DNA of 64,000 bases from Verrucomicrobiota bacterium (GCA_023432225.1 JAEYUW010000011.1:1-64000); one strand, 5' to 3'; positions 33,713 through 43,680 are shown, counted from the stretch's first letter. The notes: a model not told the origin generated them from the letters alone. A program made the numbers and translations.

Positions 33713-36700
33713 CTACAGCGCGGGCGCCACTTTCAACCGGAAGAACAGCTTGTCGGCGCTGCTCAGCGGATACTCCGCGCGCCACGTATCGACGCCGTTC
33801 GTCGTGCTCACCTTGGTGGCGGTCACCGTGATGGTGGTCCAATCCGTGAGGTTAGCGGACGCCTGCACGGTGTAGACGACGTCGTCGCGATCGGCCGGCC
33901 GCGTGAACGTGAACGTCCAATGCGTCGCCGTCGCGCCGGCCTCCGGCACGCCCGCGGTCGCAGCCACACGCGGATTCAGGCCGAGCGCATATTTCAGGAA
34001 ATTCGTCATGCCGTCCGCCGTGAGCACCACATCCGGACCGCTGATGGCCGAGTTGCCGAGTTCAGTGGAGTCGAAGTGCTCCGCGCGCCACGTATCGAAG
34101 CGGCTGACCGGCGCGGTGACCGTGAGCGTCGCGGCGTTCGACGTGACGGAGCTCACCGGGTTCGTCACGACGACGTCGTAGTCGCCCGCGTCCGCCAGTT
34201 GCACATTGGACAAACTCAGCGAGCTGCCCGTCGCACCGCCGATGGCTTCACCCTTGAAACGCCATTGATACGCGAGCGTCTCGCTGCCGGTCGCGGTGAC
34301 GCTGAACGTCACGGAATCGCCGACCGTCTTCGACTGCGAAGTCGGGTGCGTCGAGATCGCGGGAGCGGTTTGCACGGCGACCGACATCGCCACATCGTCG
34401 ATGCGCCAATTCGCGGTGCCGGCCGTGGCACTGCCCGCGCCGTTATAGCCGTAGATGCGCAGCGTCACGGACGCATTGACCGCTCCGGCGATGGGACTGA
34501 TCGAAGGCGAATAGAGCAACCAACCGGTCGTCGTCGACAAGGCGCCGGTTGCCACCGCGGTCGCGTAGTTGTCGGCGCTGCTATAAATCGCGTAGGCCTG
34601 CGGACCGGTGCCGGTGCGGCGCGATCCAAACGCAATCGACGTCAGCAGCAAGCGGCTCCCGGATTCCGGCGTGAGCGTGACCTCGAAATACGCGGAGCCG
34701 GCGCTGCCGGTGTTCAACGCACCGATGCGTGCGGCCACCCCGGCGTTGTAGGCGCCACTCGCGCCGGCGTAGGTGCCCGAGACCGCGTTGTTGGCGAGCA
34801 TCGTCGTGGTGCCCCAATTATTGCCCTGCGACCACGTGCCGCCCGTCACTCCGGCGGGCAAGCTGCTGGTCGGTTGCACGGTGCCCGTGGTCGATCCGAA
34901 GTCCCACGTGATCGCATTGCCGACGACGGTATTCACCGTGAGCGTCGCGGCGTTGCTCGTGGCGCTGCTGACCGAATTCGTGACGATCACGTCGTAGCTG
35001 CCCGCATCGCCCGTCTGCACGTTGCTCAACGTCAGCGTCGCGTTCGTCGCGTTTTGAATATTCTGCCCGCCCTTGCGCCATTGATACGTGAACGGCGCCG
35101 TGCCGCTCGCCACGACCGTGAAATTCACATTCGTGCCGACGTTCGCGCTCTGCGAAGCCGGCTGCGTCGTGATCGAGGGCGCCACGGGCGTCACCGTGCC
35201 GAAGCTCAGGCTGTAATCTTCGCCGAGCGTGAGCGTGCCCGAGCCCTGATCCGTCACCTTGCTCGCGAGCACCGTCAGCGTGATCGTGTCGTTGACCGGC
35301 AGCGTCGCGGCAGGCGTCACGGTGTAAGTCGTCGGTCCGCCACTGACGGTGCCAGTGAGTGCGCCTTGCGCGGCGCTCGTCAACGTGAACCAGTCGGCGG
35401 CGAGCGTGACGGGTTGGTTGAAGGTCACACCGATCGTCGTCGTAGGCGCGACGCCGGTCGCGTCGGCCGCGGGCGTCGTGCTCACGATCGCCGGCGCGAC
35501 GGGGCCGCCGTTGACCGCAGCGAAAGTGAAGTCGTCGATCGCGAGGCCGTCGTCGTTTTGCAGATCGTCGGTGTCGGTCCAGCGCACGATGAGGCGCGAA
35601 CCGGCCGGCCAGACGACGCCGGTGACGGTCGCGTTGACCGCGCGGCGGTTCAGGGCGGCGTTGCCGTCGAGCTTGAGGCCGTTGGCGTCGGCGGTCGTGC
35701 TGTTCGGCGAAGTCAAACTCAGCGCCGGCGCGGCGACGTAGTTGCCGGTGTTGAGGTCTGTCGGGTCGATCGCATAGGAGAACGCCAGCGTGTTGGCGGC
35801 GCTGGTGCCGTCGCGCCATTGTTCGCCGACGTAGCTGATCGTGAACTGCGTGAGCGTCTGACCGGTGTTGTTGCTCAGCACCATGCCGAAGCGCGACCGC
35901 GTGGACGCGCTGGCGATCGAGCCGAGCGCTCGATCGCTCGCGCCGCTGGCGCCGTAGGAATAGATCGCGCCGTTCACCGCGGTGCCGTCGTCCGCCTTGA
36001 AACGCGCATAGGTGCCGGAGCCTTCGTATTTCACCATCCACCAGCCGCCGAGTTCGCTGCCGCTGAACGGCGCGGCCGTCAGCTGCAACGGGCCATTGCT
36101 GGAAATGGCAGGAGCCGGGAGGGCCGTGTCGGAATCATAGCCCTGCGTCGCGAAGAGGCTGTTGAAGTCCTGCGAATACGTGCCGCCCGTGTAGTTGAGC
36201 GCGCCGTCGCTGAACGAGCTGATCGTGAGCGCGACCGCGTTGCTCGTCACCGTGTCCACCGAGTTCGTGATCACGACGTCGTAGTTGCCGAGAGCCGCTT
36301 CGGTGACGCTCGGGATCACGAGCGTGACGGTGGCCGCGGAGGCGTTGCCGACGATCGGCGTGCCGTCCTTGCGCCAAACGTAGGTGAACGGTTCGGTGCC
36401 GACGACCGTCACGCTGAACGTCGCCGTGCCGTTCACGCCGATGCTGCGCGCGAGCGGCTGCGCGGTGATGACCGGCAAGCGCGGCGTCACCGTGAGCGTG
36501 GCCGCAGCGCTCGTGGCGCTGTTGACGGAGTTGGTCGCCACGATGTCGTAGCTGGCGGCATCGCCGGCCTGGACGTTGTTGAGCGTGAGCGTGGCCGCAG
36601 TCGCGCCGTTGATCGGCTGGCCGTTCTTGCGCCATTGGTAACTCATCGTCGGCGAACCGGCCGCGAGCGACGTGAACACGACATTGCTGCCGGCGTTGAC

Positions 36701-37879
36701 CGTCTGCGTCGTCGGCTCCGTGAGGAAGCTCGGCGCGACGCCCGTGACGACGAGCAGCGCGGGCTCGCTCGTCGTGGTGCCGACACTGTTGGAAACCGTG
36801 ACGCGATAGCTGCCCATGTCGGCGAGGCCGACGTTGTTGATCGTCAGCGTCGCGCTGTTCGCGCCGGAGATATTCTGGCCTTCAAAGGTCCACTGGTAAT
36901 TGAGCGGTGCATCGCCCGTCGCCGTGACGGAGAACGTCGCCGTGCCGCCGGCCGCGACGGATTGCGCCGTCGGGCCCTGCGAAATCGCCGGCGCGCCGAC
37001 GACCGGCTGGCCGTCGACCATCGTGCGCAGCACCGCCGCCGTCGCCGAGGGCAGCGCGGTGAAGAAAGTGAAGCCCGTGTCCTGCTGGATCTGGTTCACG
37101 GTCGTGAGATACGTGCGCCAGTCATCGCTCAAGCCCGACGTCACGTTCGGCACCTTGATCGCGATCACGCGCGTCGACGTCGTGATGCGCTCCGTGATCG
37201 GTGTGGTGCCGGCGGGCACGACGACGGCGATTTTCCACACGTAGGCCGGAATGGACGCTTTGCCGGTCGAGATGCGCGAGCCGTCGAAACCGCTCGGGCC
37301 GGAAATGATGAGCACCTCGTTGCCGGCGGCGCCGAGGTTGCGGGTCTCGTTCTCGAAATTGTTCCAGACGCCCGCGTTGTTGTGCGAGGTCTGCGGCACC
37401 ATGTTCGACATGAGGAAGGTGAACGTATTGTCGTTCGACGTCACCGTGCGGTCGCCTGAAGGGCACATGTGGCCGCGCGTGAAACCAGTGTTGCTGTAGT
37501 CGTTCGGTTGCAGGCGATAGACGCCGGCCGGCAACAACGAATCCTCCGACCACGCATCCGTGCGCCCGGAGCTGCCGCGATCGTCCGGCGTGAAATTCCA
37601 GCTCACCCAATTCGGCTGACCGAGCGAGTCGTTGTAGCTGATCGCAAACTGGTCGCGCACGATCAGGTAATTGTTCTTCACCGCCGCATCGGTGACGGCG
37701 TTGCTCGGATTGCCGAGCAACAGCTGGTAGGCCGAGCCGATCTTCGCCTGGGCGCCGAGCGCCGCGAAGAACAGCGCCATCGCGACCACCCACGACAACG
37801 CACCTGAGACCAGCGACCGCGTCGAGACGACGCGGTCGAAACGAAGCACGCCGGAGCGCGCACGCAAAGAGCACTTCAT
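33713..37879 (-). CDS. secreted NUC1-type nuclease with Ig-like and C-terminal modules
   Basis: 1388 residues from ATG 37879. A signal peptide (VVAMALFFAALGAQA) is followed by a DNA/RNA non-specific endonuclease domain (about residues 45-270) with the GFTRGHMCPSGDR motif (catalytic His137 in the RGH position of the family's DRGH) and NNAGVWNNFENETR carrying the metal Asn. Next come about five Ig-like repeats with the YQWR(K)..G signature, an SbsA-type Big_5-like domain (ATGVAPTTTIGVTFNQPVTL), a beta-sandwich domain (ITWDFGSTTGTV), and a terminal module with FLKYALGLNPRVAATAG and FFRLKVAPAL. The last modules are shared with the S8 protease at 40184-43657. No PEP-CTERM motif. Probably degrades extracellular nucleic acid; the tail may mediate secretion or anchoring. 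Confidence 0.82.
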   Translation of the reverse strand: MKCSLRARSGVLRFDRVVSTRSLVSGALSWVVAMALFFAALGAQAKIGSAYQLLLGNPSNAVTDAAVKNNYLIVRDQFAISYNDSLGQPNWVSWNFTPDDRGSSGRTDAWSEDSLLPAGVYRLQPNDYSNTGFTRGHMCPSGDRTVTSNDNTFTFLMSNMVPQTSHNNAGVWNNFENETRNLGAAGNEVLIISGPSGFDGSRISTGKASIPAYVWKIAVVVPAGTTPITERITTSTRVIAIKVPNVTSGLSDDWRTYLTTVNQIQQDTGFTFFTALPSATAAVLRTMVDGQPVVGAPAISQGPTAQSVAAGGTATFSVTATGDAPLNYQWTFEGQNISGANSATLTINNVGLADMGSYRVTVSNSVGTTTSEPALLVVTGVAPSFLTEPTTQTVNAGSNVVFTSLAAGSPTMSYQWRKNGQPINGATAATLTLNNVQAGDAASYDIVATNSVNSATSAAATLTVTPRLPVITAQPLARSIGVNGTATFSVTVVGTEPFTYVWRKDGTPIVGNASAATVTLVIPSVTEAALGNYDVVITNSVDTVTSNAVALTISSFSDGALNYTGGTYSQDFNSLFATQGYDSDTALPAPAISSNGPLQLTAAPFSGSELGGWWMVKYEGSGTYARFKADDGTAVNGAIYSYGASGASDRALGSIASASTRSRFGMVLSNNTGQTLTQFTISYVGEQWRDGTSAANTLAFSYAIDPTDLNTGNYVAAPALSLTSPNSTTADANGLKLDGNAALNRRAVNATVTGVVWPAGSRLIVRWTDTDDLQNDDGLAIDDFTFAAVNGGPVAPAIVSTTPAADATGVAPTTTIGVTFNQPVTLAADWFTLTSAAQGALTGTVSGGPTTYTVTPAATLPVNDTITLTVLASKVTDQGSGTLTLGEDYSLSFGTVTPVAPSITTQPASQSANVGTNVNFTVVASGTAPFTYQWRKGGQNIQNATNATLTLSNVQTGDAGSYDVIVTNSVSSATSNAATLTVNTVVGNAITWDFGSTTGTVQPTSSLPAGVTGGTWSQGNNWGTTTMLANNAVSGTYAGASGAYNAGVAARIGALNTGSAGSAYFEVTLTPESGSRLLLTSIAFGSRRTGTGPQAYAIYSSADNYATAVATGALSTTTGWLLYSPSISPIAGAVNASVTLRIYGYNGAGSATAGTANWRIDDVAMSVAVQTAPAISTHPTSQSKTVGDSVTFSVTATGSETLAYQWRFKGEAIGGATGSSLSLSNVQLADAGDYDVVVTNPVSSVTSNAATLTVTAPVSRFDTWRAEHFDSTELGNSAISGPDVVLTADGMTNFLKYALGLNPRVAATAGVPEAGATATHWTFTFTRPADRDDVVYTVQASANLTDWTTITVTATKVSTTNGVDTWRAEYPLSSADKLFFRLKVAPAL

Positions 37880-38011
37880 AGAGGTAACCACTCCACCGCG
37901 ACGGCGGCAAAGATTTGGTCAGCGTGGGAAGCCCACGTCATACCGGCAAGCCCGAAGCCGTGAGAATCGCATGTCGAGACGCGCGATTCCTGCCCCGCAC
38001 CGCGCGGACAC

Positions 38012-38033
38012 AAAAAAGCCCGCCGAAGCGGGC
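38012..38033 (-). terminator. rho-independent terminator of a PEP-CTERM gene
   Basis: The stem AGCCCGC/GCGGGCT around CGAA is preceded on the plus strand by AAAAAA. It lies about 30 nt past the stop at 38064. Confidence 0.7.
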
Positions 38034-38063
38034 TCGAAAAAATCTGCGGCTCGTTTGCGCCGG

Positions 38064-38915
38064 TTACACTGCGGCCGACTTCGCCGCGCGACGCCGACGC
38101 TGCACCATAACGCCGAGCAAGGCGACGGCACCGGCCAGCGCGGCATAAGTCGACGGTTCCGGCACCGGAGTAGCGGCGGGCGTCACCGAGGCCCACGTCG
38201 TGCCGATGCGCAGTTCGTCGAAGACACCCGCCGGGGAGCCGGCCGCACCGCGGATCAAGAACGAATTAACGGAGCCGATGTCCGTGCCGCCCGTGGAAAC
38301 CAGCGTGGCCGTCGGAGCTGCGCCCGCCGCGAACGTCGCCGCCGACGGATTGATCCACAGTGAGGAAACGTCATTAGTCGCGCCGCTGACGATCTGATAC
38401 GAACCGACGAGGAACACCGTTTGGTTGAGCGCAATTTCGGTGGAGTCATAGACCGGCACGGTGCCGCTGCTCCGGTTGCCCAGGCCAATCTTGTAGCCCG
38501 TGCCCGACGCCTGCAGCCAGACCGTCGCCGCAAAGGAAGTGTTGTTGTTCAGGCCGAAGCTGTAACTCGTCGCCGTGGGTTGGCTCGACAGGCTGAGCGC
38601 GAAGGAAAAATAGATCGTGCCAGTGCTCTGGGCGGTGTAGCTTAACACTGCCTCCTGGAAGTTACCGCCCGGCATCGAAACCTGATTGCCCGCGGACGCG
38701 GTCAGGCCGGTGACAGTAAGATTGCCGGACGCGACTGAGGGCGGCGTGCCCGTGTTCTGGATGCCCCAGGTGTTACCCGGAGCGAGGGTGTTGCCGGCAA
38801 GATTGCCGCCCACCGTATAATTGAACGAATCGTAAGCGATGAGTTGCGCGTGAGCGGTGGCCAAGCCAGCCGCCGCGAACACTGCAACGCACATCAGGGA
38901 GCGAGACAGGATCAT
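38064..38915 (-). CDS. PEP-CTERM sorting domain protein
   Basis: 283 residues from ATG 38915. A signal peptide (SRSLMCVAVFAAAGLATAHA) leads into a beta-rich, concanavalin-like secreted domain (YDSFNYTVGGNLAGNTL and TGTIYFSFALSLSSQ), and the C-terminus is VPEPSTYAALAGAVALLGVM with a QRRRRAAK tail. An exosortase substrate by motif. It is divergent from another PEP-CTERM gene starting at 39253, with a shared 337-nt control region; the two tails are nearly identical. Confidence 0.85.
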   Translation of the reverse strand: MILSRSLMCVAVFAAAGLATAHAQLIAYDSFNYTVGGNLAGNTLAPGNTWGIQNTGTPPSVASGNLTVTGLTASAGNQVSMPGGNFQEAVLSYTAQSTGTIYFSFALSLSSQPTATSYSFGLNNNTSFAATVWLQASGTGYKIGLGNRSSGTVPVYDSTEIALNQTVFLVGSYQIVSGATNDVSSLWINPSAATFAAGAAPTATLVSTGGTDIGSVNSFLIRGAAGSPAGVFDELRIGTTWASVTPAATPVPEPSTYAALAGAVALLGVMVQRRRRAAKSAAV

Positions 38916-39252
38916 GGGGATGTTGTGTGTGACAGGTAACCGAAGCAGGGAGTGCGCCACGCTTGAACGCGTCCCGCGTCAGCGCAAGACGCAAGCGGTG
39001 ACGAACGCGTATCGAAGCGGGATGAAGACGAATTTTTCGTCGAGTGAAGAATTTGTTCACCGCACCACGGTCAGGCCGGCCTGATTGGCGCACCTCCTGC
39101 ATTCGAGCAACGATGCAGGTCACGATGCTCCGCGAACCCGACACAAATTTTCGTCGAAAATTCGGCGTGCAACCGAGGTCATGCCTCCCTATCCGTCTCG
39201 CGCGATCAGCGTGCCTAAGCTGACAACGCCCCTACCCTTACCTGTCATCCTC
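38916..39252. promoter_or_regulatory. divergent control region with two AT-rich palindromes
   Basis: It lies between divergent PEP-CTERM genes. GACGAATTTTTCGTC (39027-39041) and AATTTTCG.CGAAAATT (39146-39162, 8-1-8 perfect) share a TTTTCGTCGA core. No gene fits here. Likely binding sites for one regulator of both genes. Confidence 0.4.
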
Positions 39253-40026
39253 ATGAAAGTCGCTTCTGCTTCGTGCAGTGTATTTTCGTCTATCGTTATC
39301 GCTCTTTCTACGATGATCAGCGCCCACGCACAGATTTCGATCGGCGCGTTGAATTCTGCAGTCACAGAAAATTTCGACTCTATCGGCACGTCAACCACCC
39401 TCCCAAGCAACTGGCGTATGTCGCCTCAAAATGGAGGAGCCTCTCCCACTTGGAGTGCAGGAGTGGGCACCGCAACCCAGGCCGCACACTCGGGCTCCCC
39501 TGCTACCGGAGGAAGATATAATTGGGGAACAAGTGCGACAGACAGATCCCTAGGGTTTATGACTTCTGGCAGCTATGCGAGCCCCAACAACGTAATGGCT
39601 TTCTACCAGAACAACACTGGCTCAACGATTAGTTCCCTGAATATCAGTTACGATATCGAACGCTATCGGATCAATTCTGCCGCTGCGTCCGTGTCCATGT
39701 TTTATTCCACAAATGGGACATCCTGGACTTCTATCACTGGAACGACGTCGAGTTTTTCAACGGGAACAAGCTCCTACACGTTCGCTTCACCCACGACCGA
39801 CAGCAAAAGCATTTCCTTGTCGGCACTTAGTATCGCTAGTGGCACGTCCCTCTATCTTCGCTGGAGCTTCAATACTACCGGAAGCAGTTCCCAGGGCTTA
39901 GGGCTGGATAACATATCTTTAACCGCCGTTCCCGAGCCCTCGACCTACGCGGCCATGGCCGGCGCGGTCGCCCTGCTCGGCGTGATGGTCCATCGCCGCC
40001 GTCAGCGCGTCGCGACGAAGGTCTGA
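39253..40026 (+). CDS. PEP-CTERM sorting domain protein with low-GC body
   Basis: 257 residues from ATG 39253. A signal peptide (VFSSIVIALSTMISAHA) leads into a Ser/Thr/Asn-rich beta-sandwich domain. SYDIERYRINSAAASVSMFY and LRWSFNTTGSSSQGLGLDNI resemble the lectin-like modules of the neighbouring secreted enzymes. The C-terminus has VPEPSTYAAMAGAVALLGVM with a HRRRQRVATKV tail. The body (about 39253-39910) has clearly lower GC and mixed codon use, whereas the tail is as GC-rich as the neighbours, which suggests a body and tail of different origin. Confidence 0.85.
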   Translation: MKVASASCSVFSSIVIALSTMISAHAQISIGALNSAVTENFDSIGTSTTLPSNWRMSPQNGGASPTWSAGVGTATQAAHSGSPATGGRYNWGTSATDRSLGFMTSGSYASPNNVMAFYQNNTGSTISSLNISYDIERYRINSAAASVSMFYSTNGTSWTSITGTTSSFSTGTSSYTFASPTTDSKSISLSALSIASGTSLYLRWSFNTTGSSSQGLGLDNISLTAVPEPSTYAAMAGAVALLGVMVHRRRQRVATKV

Positions 40027-40052
40027 GCGACTGACACTTCCTTCCTCTCTCT

Positions 40053-40080
40053 GCCCGCCGGATTTCCGGCGGGCTTTTTT
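40053..40080 (+). terminator. rho-independent terminator of a PEP-CTERM gene
   Basis: The perfect stem GCCCGCCGGA/TCCGGCGGGC is followed by TTTTTT, about 27 nt after the stop. Confidence 0.8.
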
Positions 40081-40183
40081 GTGTCGTCTGTGTGAACGGG
40101 CGGATTTGCCCTTCCCTGCCGCGACGCGCTGCGGCAGGTTCGCGTGATGCGGCGGTGCGCTCGGCTCGCGTGCGGTCGCGCTC

Positions 40184-43100
40184 ATGCATCTTCGCTCCGT
40201 CGTTCTCGTCGCCCTCGCGCTGGCTGTGGCCGCGTGGTGGGCCTTCCTCCGCACGCCTCGCGTCCCTGCTTCGCCCTCCGCCGCTCCGGCGTCCCTCAGC
40301 GCCGCGGCGACGACACCCGGCAGCGGCGCACCGGAATCCCAAACGCCCCGCGCCAACACCCCCGCGCCAGCGCCGGCCTCATCCGCTGCCAGCACGGCCG
40401 CCGTCCCGCCCTCGCCGGGCTCTGGCTCGACACCGCCATCGCGCCGCAGCGTGGCCGACATCCTCGAAAACGCCGGCGATCTCTCCGATCCCGCTGTGCG
40501 CGAGCGCACCGTCGCCGCCATGCAGACCTTGCAGCAGGAGCGCCGCGCCGCCGCCATCGTGCGCGCCCAACAGCTCGGCCTGCCCCTGCGCACCGTCGGC
40601 CCGCGCGGCCGCGTGCGCGAGGTCTATGACCTCGATGAACAGGGCAACATCATCTACCGCACGACCCTCAACCTCAACGCCGCCCGCAGCTCCGGCGCGA
40701 ACCTTCTCCAAGCCGAGACGCCCGCCCTCACCGGCAGCGGCGTGACCGTCGGCGTGTGGGACGCCGGTCCCGTCCGCACCACGCACCAGGAATTGACGGG
40801 CCGCGTCACGCTGAAAGACGCCTCGACCTACGACATCGACGATCACTCCACGCACGTTGGCGGCACGATCGGCGCCTCCGGCGTCGTGGCCAGCGCGAAG
40901 GGCATGGCGCCCGCGGTCTCGATTCATTCCTACGACTGGGACAGCGACTACACCGAGATGACGGCCGCCGGCGCCACGGCGGCCGGCCAATCGACCAAGA
41001 TCTATCTCTCAAATCACAGCTACGGCACGATCAACGGCTGGGACTACACCGGCGAGACGAGCCCGATGTGGATCTGGTATGGCACCGGCACGGGCACGAC
41101 CGGCGCCGACGCCGGCTTCGGTCAATACGGCGCCGACGCCCGCGACGTCGACGCGGTGGTCGCAGCCACGCCTTACCTCCTGCCCTTCGTCGCCGCGGGC
41201 AACGACGGCACCGACGATCCGGTGAACGGCGACAGCGTGCAGCTGAATCCCGATGACTCCAGCACGGACAGCTACAACAGCGCCTCGCACCCCCAGGGCG
41301 ACGGCAAATACCGCGGCGGCTACGACACCATTGCCTCGAGCTCCATCGGCAAAAACGTGCTCACCGTCGGCGCGACCAGCGACGCCGTCACCGGCACGAC
41401 GCGCGACATCGCCAAAGCGTTGCTCGTCGACTTCTCCTCCGTCGGCCCGACCGACGACGGCCGCATCAAACCCGACCTCGTCGCCAACGGCGAAGACCTC
41501 AACTCCTCCGTCGGCACCTCGAACACCGCCTACGACATCTACTCCGGCACGAGCATGGCCACGCCCAGCGCCGCCGGCTCCGCCGCGTTGCTCGTGCAGC
41601 TCTATGGCCAGCTGTTTCCCAGCGGCGCCATGCGCGCCAGCACGCTCAAGGCGCTGCTCATCCACACCGCCGACGACCTCGGCGCCGCCGGCCCGGACTA
41701 CAAAAACGGCTGGGGCCTGATCAACGTGAAGGCCGCCGCCGATCTCCTGCGCGAACTCGCCGCGAATCCTAACAAGCTCCGCCTCAACGAAAGTCAGATC
41801 AACCCCACCACCGCGACGACCGTCACGTTCGATTTCGTGTGGGACGGCGTCTCGCCCATCCGCGCCACGCTCTGCTGGACCGATCCCGCCGCCACCGCCG
41901 CCACGACGCTCGACTCCCGCACGAGCACCCTCGTCAACAATCTCGATCTGAAGATCACCGGTCCCGACGGCAGCGAGCATTTGCCGTTCGTGATGCCCTT
42001 TGTCGGCACGTGGACGCAGGTCTCGATGGCGCTCGCCGCCACGCGCGGGCTGAACAGCACCGACAACGTCGAACAGGTCGTCATCGCCACGCCGCCCGCC
42101 GCCGGCACTTATCACGCTATCGTTTCCTACCGCGGCACGCTCAAGAACAACCTCGCCCAGCAATTCGGCCTCATCATCACCGGCTCCACCGCCGAGCCGC
42201 CGCCGCCCACCGCGCCCACGATCACGACGCATCCCGCTTCGCAGAGCGTGGCCCTCGGCGGGAGTGTCACGTTCAGCATCACCGCGTCGGGCACGGCGCC
42301 GTTCACTTACCAATGGCGCAAGAACGAGCAGCCGATCAACGCCGCCACCAATTCCACGCTCACGCTCGCCAACGTCCAATCCACCGACGCCGGCAGCTAC
42401 GACGTCGTCGTCACCAACAGCGTCGGCAGCGTCACCAGCAACGCCGCCACGCTCACGCCGGTCGCGGTAACGTCGATCACGTGGAATTTCACCACTGCCG
42501 CACCATCGAGCACACTGCCGGCCGGCGTGACTGGCGGCACCATCGCGCAAGGTGGCAACGTCGGCACGACCACGTTGATCGACTCCTCGACCCCCGTTTC
42601 TACGGGCTACACGGGCGCCTCCGGAGGCAACTTCGCCGGCCTCGGCGCGCGCACCGGAGCGCTGAACACCGCCAGCGGCGGCTCCAGCTATTGGACCTTC
42701 ACCCTCACACCCGACGCCGGAAAGCGCATCGTGGTCTCGAGCGTGTCGTTTGCCGCCCGACGCTCCAACACCGGCCCGCAGGCTTGGGCGCTCTACAGCA
42801 GCGCCGACAACTACACGACCGCGCTGACCACCGGAGCGCTTCCCACCGCGAGCGCTTGGGTCCTGTTCACCCCGACCATCAGCGCTGTCAACGGTGCGCT
42901 TAACACCGCACTAACCTTCCGTCTCTACGGCTACAACGGCTCCGGCTCCTACACCGGAGGCAGCGCCAATTTCCGCATGGACGATCTCGCTCTCACCGTC
43001 GCCGTGCAAACCGCGCCGACGATCACCACGCCACCCGCCTCGCAATCCGTCGCCGCGGGCGCCGACGCCACCTTCACCGTCGTCGCGAGCGGCACCGACC

Positions 43101-43657
43101 CGCTCAGTTATCAATGGCGCCGCAACACCACCGCCATCGACGGTGCCACCACCGCGAGCTACACGATCGTCGGCGTCCAGCCGGGCGATGCCGCCAGCTA
43201 CGACGTCGTGGTGACGAACATGGCCGGCACCGCCACGTCGACCGCCGCCACGCTCACGGTGTTGAGCGGTTTCGATTCGTGGCTGTGGGCAAATTTCGAC
43301 GCCTCCGAGCGCGTCAATCCGCAGGTCAGCGGCCCCGCCGTCGTGCTCACCGCCGACGGTCTCACCAACCTGATGAAATACGCGCTCGGCCTGAATCCGC
43401 GCGTCGCCGCGACGACGGGTCTGCCCGCCAGCAGTGCAACGTCCACGCATTGGACCTACACGTTCACGCGTCCGGTCGAGCGCAGCGACGTCACCTACAC
43501 CGTGCAGGCTTCGACCAACCTGACCGACTGGAACACGATCACGGTCACGCCCACGAAGATCAGCACGGCCGACGGCGTGGAAACCTGGCGCGCCGAATAC
43601 CCGCTCGCCAACGCTGCCCAGCTCTTCTTCCGGCTGAAAGTCTCGCGGACGCCGTAG
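40184..43657 (+). CDS. secreted S8-family (subtilisin-like) serine protease with modular tail
   Basis: 1157 residues. A short hydrophobic N-terminus (LVALALAVAAWWAFL) and a Pro/Ala linker lead to a peptidase S8 domain (about residues 180-500). Catalytic residues are Asp193 in VGVWDAGPV, His224 in HSTHVGGT, the oxyanion Asn in VAAGND, and Ser457 in SGTSMATPSAAG. A jelly-roll P-type domain follows (NNLDLKITGPDGSE), then an Ig-like repeat (YQWRKNEQPI), a beta-sandwich domain (LYSSADNYTTAL), a second Ig-like repeat, and the terminal module LMKYALGLNPRVAATTG ending FFRLKVSRTP. The tail matches the NUC1 nuclease at 33713-37879. Start ATG 40184. Extracellular protein degradation is the likely role. 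Confidence 0.88.
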   Translation: MHLRSVVLVALALAVAAWWAFLRTPRVPASPSAAPASLSAAATTPGSGAPESQTPRANTPAPAPASSAASTAAVPPSPGSGSTPPSRRSVADILENAGDLSDPAVRERTVAAMQTLQQERRAAAIVRAQQLGLPLRTVGPRGRVREVYDLDEQGNIIYRTTLNLNAARSSGANLLQAETPALTGSGVTVGVWDAGPVRTTHQELTGRVTLKDASTYDIDDHSTHVGGTIGASGVVASAKGMAPAVSIHSYDWDSDYTEMTAAGATAAGQSTKIYLSNHSYGTINGWDYTGETSPMWIWYGTGTGTTGADAGFGQYGADARDVDAVVAATPYLLPFVAAGNDGTDDPVNGDSVQLNPDDSSTDSYNSASHPQGDGKYRGGYDTIASSSIGKNVLTVGATSDAVTGTTRDIAKALLVDFSSVGPTDDGRIKPDLVANGEDLNSSVGTSNTAYDIYSGTSMATPSAAGSAALLVQLYGQLFPSGAMRASTLKALLIHTADDLGAAGPDYKNGWGLINVKAAADLLRELAANPNKLRLNESQINPTTATTVTFDFVWDGVSPIRATLCWTDPAATAATTLDSRTSTLVNNLDLKITGPDGSEHLPFVMPFVGTWTQVSMALAATRGLNSTDNVEQVVIATPPAAGTYHAIVSYRGTLKNNLAQQFGLIITGSTAEPPPPTAPTITTHPASQSVALGGSVTFSITASGTAPFTYQWRKNEQPINAATNSTLTLANVQSTDAGSYDVVVTNSVGSVTSNAATLTPVAVTSITWNFTTAAPSSTLPAGVTGGTIAQGGNVGTTTLIDSSTPVSTGYTGASGGNFAGLGARTGALNTASGGSSYWTFTLTPDAGKRIVVSSVSFAARRSNTGPQAWALYSSADNYTTALTTGALPTASAWVLFTPTISAVNGALNTALTFRLYGYNGSGSYTGGSANFRMDDLALTVAVQTAPTITTPPASQSVAAGADATFTVVASGTDPLSYQWRRNTTAIDGATTASYTIVGVQPGDAASYDVVVTNMAGTATSTAATLTVLSGFDSWLWANFDASERVNPQVSGPAVVLTADGLTNLMKYALGLNPRVAATTGLPASSATSTHWTYTFTRPVERSDVTYTVQASTNLTDWNTITVTPTKISTADGVETWRAEYPLANAAQLFFRLKVSRTP

Positions 43658-43680
43658 TCGGCGTCAGGCCGTCAGCGAAA

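Noticed and set aside
33920..37459. 3.5-kb plus-strand open frame opposite the nuclease gene
   Set aside because: Arg-rich antisense translation of the Ig-repeat coding sequence, without plausible domains.
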